NCBI GenBank assembly: GCA_002794775.1 | Contig: NBAY01000056.1 | Coordinates: 124,001 to 188,000, forward strand | Direction of reading: 5' to 3' | DNA from: Porodaedalea pini | Lineage: Eukaryota; Basidiomycota; Agaricomycetes; Hymenochaetales; Hymenochaetaceae | Length of the DNA stretch: 64,000 nt | Position numbers and translations under genes: made by a program | Shown: piece by piece, positions 57,258-64,000 of the stretch | Layout: the number at the start of each line of letters is the position of its first letter | How positions within the stretch are numbered: position 1 is the stretch's first letter | The notes under the pieces: generated by a model | What the model saw: the letters and a program-made list of their open reading frames with translations, nothing else | What the model was told of the DNA's origin: nothing | Databases searched by the model: none

Positions 57258-59141
57258 TTGAGGGTTGGGATGCTGATGGTGGACACGAGCATCAGACAAG
57301 ATTCACCACTTAGCGGACTTAGAAAATGCGGACTTAGAAAACGCGTCGAGACGTGCTCGACGCGTCGCTGCACTTTGCTTTCTCCCACCACCATCGCCTG
57401 CCTCTCCCTCGGTCGCAAATCTGTCAAGCACATCAAAAGTAAGTCCACACAGTCTTTGGGATATAATGAGCATGTTAGTCAAAATGTAGATGGAAACAGA
57501 GGTCAGATAAGCTCATGCCACTCAAATTGGTGAGTAGCCCCTGTATACAGACAGTTCGTCTAACTGGCCTCTAGTCCACAAGTACTGGGACAGTCTCGCT
57601 TGGTACGTCTATCAGCCCACACGCACTGTCAAGGAGAAGAAGGGCAAAGCAGAGTCGACGGCGGGCGGGAAGGTGAAGAAGGAGAAGGATGGGAAGGAGC
57701 GTGGTGACCGTACCAAGTCGAGCAGCTGTGTGCGCGGTTCCAGCGCGCGTGCCCGCAACAGTTCCTTGTGCTCCACTACCAGCACCACCAGCACCATGAG
57801 TGCCCTCTCATCTGCATCGACCGTCGATTCGGAAGATTTCAGCGAGCTCGACTCGCTCTCCGCCGACGGGTCTCTCTATGGTCCGTATGGCTCTGCGAAT
57901 GGTGGGTGCGGTAGCGTGCACGAAGCCGAGATGGTGGATCTCGCGGACTTCGACATGAGCGAATTGGAGGATCGCAGGGCCAGGGTCAAGGTCAGACACT
58001 CTCGCTCGCACTGAGCCTCTCGATGCCCTTGTTCTCTTACGCGTCTGGTTCTAGATCAGGAGTGAGCCTTACGATCGACACGGGCAACGCTCTTGCGAGC
58101 TTCTCTCTCGAATCCGGCCTGCTCAACACGTATTCCTACTCGCACTCGCACCACGGTGGACACGGGCATGGACACGGACACTCGCTTTCCGCGCAGATCC
58201 CGACTCAGACAGCCCAAAGCTTGGTTCCCGGACCACTTAGCTTTGTCCTCCCGCAGAATCGCCGCTCGAAGCCGTTCGACGAGCGCACCGGGTGCACCGG
58301 CCACCGACGATGACAGCCGACCTCTACCCGCCTGCGCCTCCTACAATCAAGATCCCGAGGCTGCTTGAGACGGCGCCTGGTTTGAACAAAAGCTCTGCGG
58401 TTGGCTCGCCTGCGACGCACGAGGGCAACGAAGACGAGCAGCGGTTGCAGATGAATGGCCACAGCCAGGAAAGAGGGGGGGAATTTGGTGGAATGTGCGG
58501 TTTCCAGTTCCCGAACTCGCATCCGCAGTCCATGAGCTACGGTATGCCAGGGCAGGTCCCCGATTTCTCGACTGCTGGCAGCAACTTGCAGGTGTGTTTT
58601 TCTGCCCTTCGTCGTAGCATGTTATTCCATGTTTCAGGTATACGAGGAGCAGGTGCCTGTCGCCGCTAAGCCTCGCCCTCGCGCGCTCATGCAGCTCAGC
58701 ATTCCTAGTGAGCCTTCAACCTCCTCAGGTGACCCGCTTTCCGCACCAACACCTCCTTCCTCCTCGTCCTCGCGTCTCTTCCTCCCTGGTCAATTCTCTT
58801 CGCCAACTGGCCAATCGCCAGGTGGACAGCTTCAAGTGCCGGGTCAGCGCGCATTGCCGCACGGGCTGCCTGAGTCACCAGATCCGCCAGTTGCTGGCGA
58901 GTGGGTCGACTACGGCTTGCCAGCGTGGGTGATGCAGACGCTGTGCGACGGCGACGAATCTGCCACAAATTCCTCGCATGGTCAGAACCAGGAGACGCAG
59001 AGTCAGAATGTATTCTGTGAAATCGACATCGGACTGGACATGGGGCTGCCGCCGTGGACGGCCTTCGGCTCAATGGGGTCGATGAGTCCCATGGGCTCGA
59101 TGGGTGGTGGGATGGATGGGATGGGGCCGGACGGTGAGTGA
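57258..59141 (+). pseudogene. Unrecognised gene with His-rich segment, frame disturbed
   Basis: Exon pieces: LLSPTTIACLSLGRKSVKHI with GTAAGT donor near 57440; HKYWDSLAWYVYQPTRTVKE with a Lys-rich stretch; SASTVDSEDFSELDSLSADG; YSYSHSHHGGHGHGHGHS (58130-58190); KIPRLLETAPGLNKSSAVGS; after a GTGTGT intron VYEEQVPVAAKPRPRALMQL to TGA at 59139-59141. Between about 58280 and 58340 three consecutive pieces that read naturally together fall in three different frames, implying two frameshifts. The final exon is Met/Gly/Ser-rich. No family recognised; the acidic and Ser-rich stretches hint at a regulatory protein. It lies inside the proposed 5-kb transposon. Confidence 0.45.
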
Positions 59142-59709
59142 ATGGACATGTACGCGATGCAATTCCGGTTCGAGGACCTGCTCGACTCGTCGCAGTTATA
59201 ACCTGCACCTCACTTCGCCTGTGGACACCGTCAAACCTGGATTCTTTATTCTTCTTTTGCTTTTATCTATAATTTTGACGCGGCTACGATTTTGAACAAT
59301 TCAATTGTACAATAAATGATGCAATAGAAATACATTATTGTTATATTATTTAAATGGTGTGATAATGAACCAGTAGACTTTCAGTCTTGTATAACGACTT
59401 GCAGGCCTTATATAAGAACTCTAGAACACGACAAGAACCACAAGTAAGATTATCCCATGTCATTTTGAAGCTGCGCCGTATTCTCTTCTATATTTCTTCA
59501 GGGCCGGCCATTCTTGTAAGTGATGATCAGTATGACCTAACTTGGCAATATGCATCAGACTTGCGGCGATCTTGCGGCAACTTGTACATTTCTGATCATT
59601 TTGAGAGTGCGCTAGATTCTCTTGTACATAATATACATAATATACATAATTTACTATCTTCTACGGCTATGTAAGCCCGTGCAAGATTTTAGACTTTTTC
59701 GTGATGTTT

Positions 59710-61061
59710 GCTTTGCTTATACGGTAGCGCCGAGCACGTGCAGATTGAGGATCAAAATATTTTTGATACTTTCCTCCTGATTTTTGTTTCAGCACACCTT
59801 TAATGCGCAAGTCTCGGAGACTATACAGCTCAGGACCGTATGCATTGTGCCATGGTTTGCTGTTGTGGTAGCGGGGCTGCCTCGCCTATGCATGAACTTG
59901 GCTGTGCATGACGTTTGTGCTTCTTTCCAAGCGGAACCCTTGTTGTTGATACTCGGGTTCTGTCTAATCTTTGCACTGGAAGGAAATGCTCACCTCATCG
60001 TGCTCGTCAAGATGTCCAGGTCTTCTACTGCTGTGAAGGCCAAGCGTGAGCTTATGGTTGCCCGATCAGATTCAACCCTGCTAACCTCTCGAGCCTAGAT
60101 CCGTGTCTTGAAAGTTTCCATCAGTCATAAGTCCTTGGTCTCGGGGCTATATATATACTGAGGATCACATGGGAGTATTCGGGAGAGGACATAAGCAGAC
60201 AGAGAGGATAGTAGGGAGAAAGCCATAAAGCCAAACTGACACGGTTTGTATCAGCGCTCCGTCTGGAGTAGCAAGGCTCGCAAGGATGAGTGAGTGAATA
60301 TATTCGCTCACATATAATTTCCGCATCTCTGCGTGGGTATCTTACATGCTCTTATGATTGTCACGCTACGCTGAACAATTGCACAACCTGGTGACTGATT
60401 CAACTTATGTCGTAGAATGCCAAATGCTCGCGCAATTTGCAAGTAAGAAACCACGAAGGTCTTTCCACCAGCATGGACGTGCCGCCTGCATACTCTAGCC
60501 TGCTTTTCCGGATTTTGTTGCTCTGATCTTCTCTTGGTATTATATCAGACAAGCTCTGCTGGTTCTCACAATGCACTGGTTGGATCCTATGTATTATTCT
60601 CAATACCTTATACTTCCACTCGTTCCACTCCGATTCCAGTTTGTCTCGTTGCTTTCGTGAATGTCTAGTTCCCCTATGTTGTATGGATGCTCGCCGCTGT
60701 CTTACGGCTCAGGTTATTTCTGCATCTTGTCCCTCTTCTTATCCTTTACCTTTGCCTTTCTCTCAGAGTATGTCTTTTCTTCGGGACAGTTTGAACTTCA
60801 CCATGATAATCTTCCTACCTTTGTTTCCTTTTTTGGCCGGCTCTACGCAAGCCGGCGGTAGTAATGTGTCAAGGTATCTATTTATAGTAATTTAAGGGTT
60901 TGAGTTACCTTCCTTACGTGGCCGTTGCATCACGCGTAGAAGGCCATTCGAGCTCAACGCCGTGCTTTTTCTCCACAACCGTCATCTCGCCTAGCTCATA
61001 CGTTTATCCTCGCTCATCCATTTTGCTCGACATTGTCGACGACGCCGACTGCTTTAACCAC
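59710..61061. other. Intergenic, with a possible degenerate LTR near 59940-60370
   Basis: The stretch from tgttgatactcggg (59949) through ctatatatatactgaggatc (about 60150) and cagacagagagg to tatgattgtca (60363) has the layout of a Copia-type LTR: TG start, TATA box, CA end. No target duplication was found, so it is only tentative. No protein gene was recognised, and short open frames here look fortuitous. Confidence 0.3.
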
Positions 61062-62943
61062 ATGGCACCTGACGCTTCGCAAGGTGAGCACTCTGCCATG
61101 TCCGTCGTGGTTGACATTAATCCCGTTGTCGCAGTTGCTTCCGCACCGGCTTCAGCGCGTCCCGGCAGCCTTCCAGCGCAGACGCCGACTCATGCAACAT
61201 CGCCCGCATCGCCCGCAGCCCCACCCAGGTTGCCGACAGGCGCTCAGGTTACTGATCTTCGACACATAACCTCGAATCAGAATATGGCACCAGCGATGAA
61301 GGACAGGACCGTCTCTGCGTCGACAGACAGGTCCGGTCGGATCGCGACCGGACAGCCTCAGACGCTTGTGTCTGTCTCACCTCCCCAACATCGTATCGGA
61401 TCGCGCTCACCTGCATCCATCCCATCATCCCCAACGTCTGTGTGAGTGTCTCACCATTCTTTATTTTTTTTCGATTATTGTGGTCTCTGCGCGGATCTTG
61501 TGGTAGGGAGGGAGGGTTTCGGTACACCATATATCTGGTCAGCTGAAACAGGAAAGCGGAACATGGATTTGCGAGAGAATGTTGTTACTGGGAGCTGAGA
61601 ACGCTCTGCTTTTGCACATGTTCTGGTGGTGGCTATGTGGCGTGCAGACCCCTAATGTTCATTGCAGAGGGAGTGGCGTCTCATTCCTCTTCTCCGATTT
61701 TGTGGCATAAATCCTGTAATCCTGTAATGTACTGACTATATTCTACAGTCACTCATCATCATCAGCGATATTCGAGCGCGACATCGAACTTCCCCCATCC
61801 CATCTACTTCCTCATCCCCATCCGACCAATCCACATCGCACCCCACGCTCCAAGACAACCGAACCCATCGAGTCTAGTGTGCCATCGGTACTCGACAGCG
61901 CGGCTGCGCTACTCGCATCAACTGATGAGCTTGAGGAGCAGCAAGTTGACGTCGAGGCTCCCGCCACGTCCGCGAGCTGCGTCACTAGTGCGGTCGGTAG
62001 TCCTGTCGGTCGCGGGAGCAGAAGTCCGAGTCCCAGTATGAGCATCGGAGCAGGCAGGGGAGCGCGCACAAGCATGCTTCTTAACCTACCGAGTCCCGTA
62101 CAAAGCTCGATCATTTCCGTGCCCTTGTCGCCTTCGTCTGTCTCACCCGGCGCCGGTCGTGTAGGTGGAAGAAGTCCTACGCTTGCAGGCTCGATCTCGG
62201 GCTCGCCGAAGGTCTCACCTCCGCCTCTTACGACGAACTTCTCTGCCGAGCCGATGGTCCCCGGTGGATTCTCACCTAACGCGCAAATGGCTTTTGCTGC
62301 GACGCCGCAGCTTGATAACGGAGCAAATACACCATCAAGTATTGGTGGATCAACGACTTATGAGAGCGCTCCGAGCTCGCCGAAAACGACGACTCTCGAA
62401 CACCCACCGCATCCTCTTCCTATCTCGCCAGTGACACCCACTGCGATGACTTCGTTCGCCAGCTCCGCGTCCAATAGCAGCTCTTTCCCTCAAGCGCGCC
62501 CGCAGGCCTCGCATCCGCCCTCGCCCTCGCAGAACGCGCACAAGCGTCTGTCCTTCTTGTCTTATAACGATATGCTGAGTTCCACACCCGTGTCCACTTT
62601 GCCGCTCAGCAGCCTCACCTCGCCTGTCTCTGACGCACCACCGCCACACATTCCGGGTGTTTCACTCTCCGTCGGCACGGTTGGTGGCGGCTCACCGCTT
62701 GGCTCGGCGTACGGCGGAGGAGGAAGTCGTAGCATCAGCTTGGCAAATAGCGCGCGCAATTCACTTGTTCTCGACGGTGTCTTTGGTCCGGGCCACGTAC
62801 ACAGCAGTCTAGCGGCGGATGTGAAAGAGCCTACTGGTGGCGTTGGGGACGACCTTGGCGGGGAGTGGGAGCGCGAGGGCCTTGGACGTGGACTGGAAGA
62901 GCGGCTCGAGGCGCTGATGGCCGTCGGGCCTGGTAAAGCGTAG
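61062..62943 (+). CDS. Ser/Pro-rich low-complexity protein, two exons
   Basis: Exons 61062-61441 and 61749-62943; 524 residues. The start is the first ATG (MAPDASQGEHSAMSVVVDIN). The intron has donor GTGAGTG and acceptor TCTACAG, with a phase that restores HSSSSAIFERDIELPPSHLL. The protein is mostly Ser, Pro, Thr and Gly with many S-P sites, typical of disordered, phosphorylated fungal regulators. KRLSFLSYNDMLSSTPVSTL near residue 400 is the most motif-like part and recurs in basidiomycete proteins as I remember them. No catalytic domain, membrane segment or signal peptide. Apparently intact; function unknown. Confidence 0.65.
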
Positions 62944-64000
62944 TCCTATCCGCTAGCCTTCATCCACTGTCCATCCTACGAGGTGTGATATCACGTTCCG
63001 AGCAGAATCTGATTTGCTCTCGCTTTTCTTCTCTTTTTTTCTCCGGTTTTTCGCTCTTGAGGCTGTACGCTTTGGCCAGTTCTGTCATGAAATCCAAGAA
63101 ATTCCCGTCGTGGTTTGAAGGTTATCGTATCATGTTTTTTCCCCTGTTGCCTTTCCATGCTTCGCGCTTCCATGGTCACCTTACAAATATTGCTGTCTCA
63201 GTCACTGCACTGCAGTACATTCTAATTTGTTCCGCTTCACCTTTCTCGTCTCACCCGACTTCCTCTGTTTCAGATTCTTGACGGATGCTTCGGACTTCGA
63301 GAATTGTTTTGCTATCTTTTCCCACAAATAATCTTAACACTCATCTGTAACGTGGCATGGATCCAGCTATTCTTGTCACTCTTCATGTCTCCACTTCCGA
63401 TCTCCCTCCTTTTCCTATTCCATTTGCACTTCCCCCTTTCTCTCGCTTCTCTCTTAAGCTTGTCCCCTATATGTTCTATATTTTCATTCCTAACCCCTCC
63501 TCCCCCTGACCAAAGTGGGCTCATCCTGTTGTGGTCTCCGCCTTTTATTCATGTCGATGACGCTACCCCCTTTCTTTGGCTGAACTCGTCCTGGTATTTT
63601 CTATGATTGCATTTCAAACTGCAAGAATACTGTCTGTTTTATTCGTGTTCCATATAGCATGTATAAATGGGATGTGGGTGCAATGCAGAAAGAAAAGTTC
63701 TCCTCGAGACCTTCGGTTTTGGCTCGAGTACTACAGTAAAGCAGTGCTTCCTTTACCTTCGAAAGTTATGTACTCATTAGAGCCCGTGCAAGCTCTGACT
63801 GCTACAGTGCTAGTGCTCCCGACTCCCGAGGCGACTCGGCCTTGCAGGTTACGCGATGTTCGTGCATATTTGTCTCTGTCTGCTTTTGCTCGGTGCTGCT
63901 CGATCTCCTACTCAGGCTACTCTAACCCGAACCGCAAGGACAGGATCTCGTTAATTCCATTTATATCAGTTGGTACAGTGCAGCTGTGTCTGCTCGTTCA
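62944..64000. other. 3' region and right edge of the window
   Basis: Pyrimidine-rich sequence with no recognised gene. A TATAAAT at about 63662 could belong to a gene starting beyond the window. Confidence 0.4.

Larger units (their letters stand above)
54658..59706. mobile_element. Probable transposon (5.05 kb) carrying a cyclin pseudogene
   Basis: CATCACGAAAAAGTC at 54658-54672 is mirrored by GACTTTTTCGTGATG at 59692-59706, with TTT outside each end. The terminal 300-400 bp on both sides are enriched in TACAAG/CTTGTA (about nine copies on the left to 55080, four on the right from 59380), like subterminal transposase-binding motifs. No transposase is seen inside; the content is a PCL cyclin pseudogene and a frame-disturbed gene. 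Family not assigned. A 15-bp inverted match alone could arise by chance in 64 kb, so the motif enrichment carries weight. Confidence 0.5.

Noticed and set aside
59784..60098. 104-codon plus-strand frame as a gene
   Set aside because: It overlaps the LTR-like stretch and shows no motif or splice context.

Overview
The window looks like basidiomycete (Agaricomycetes-type) nuclear DNA. The genes carry many short spliceosomal introns, mostly 45-85 nt with GT..AG ends. Housekeeping genes are fungal: ribosomal protein uS11/RPS14, triosephosphate isomerase, ATG12, an ABC1/ADCK kinase and an AIM32-like protein. Agaricomycete-type families such as DUF6534 are also present. No viral or bacterial replicon features are seen.

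Layout. 1-2.4 kb: decayed MULE-type transposase (minus) with strong inverted repeats. 2.7-7.2 kb: nine-exon JmjC-like gene, one intron of which holds a solo LTR. 8.4-9.5 kb: small HGD-type kinase. 10.5-12.2 kb: ABC1/ADCK kinase. 12.6-14.5 kb: DUF6534 membrane protein (minus). 15.8-21.8 kb: an ancient direct duplication (truncated cyanase plus DUF7770-like gene), its copies separated by an 843-bp foldback element; copy B is split by a second solo LTR. 22.3-23.0 kb: RPS14.

23.56-40.25 kb: the most unusual part. A hAT terminus at 23559 and an inverted hAT terminus at 40252 share about 22 bp of terminal sequence and GTATACG-rich subterminal palindromes. Both are flanked by the same 8-bp target duplication, ATGGCAAG. 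Read literally this is one 16.7-kb hAT element. Inside are a hAT transposase, a mosaic of gene pieces (NAA15-like, PCL cyclin, topoisomerase I, PH-domain protein, ELM1-like kinase), a tyrosine recombinase with a convergent partner gene, a full-length but broken Argonaute gene and a 5'-truncated subtilase.

40.4-42.9 kb: host kinase (minus). 43.4-50.5 kb: a Tad-type LINE with several disruptions, including a 990-bp LTR-like insertion. 51.2-54.5 kb: compact housekeeping cluster (TPI, ATG12, AIM32-like). 54.66-59.71 kb: a probable second transposon with 15-bp inverted ends and CTTGTA/TACAAG-rich subterminal DNA. It carries a PCL cyclin pseudogene nearly identical to the piece in the giant hAT element, and a frame-disturbed hypothetical gene. 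61.1-62.9 kb: Ser/Pro-rich protein.

Working together: the host genes show no operon-like logic. The coherent story is mobile: recent LTR insertions excised to solo LTRs, foldback DNA, and two transposons that appear to carry and share host gene fragments. Identifications are from motif reading only; no database search was possible.
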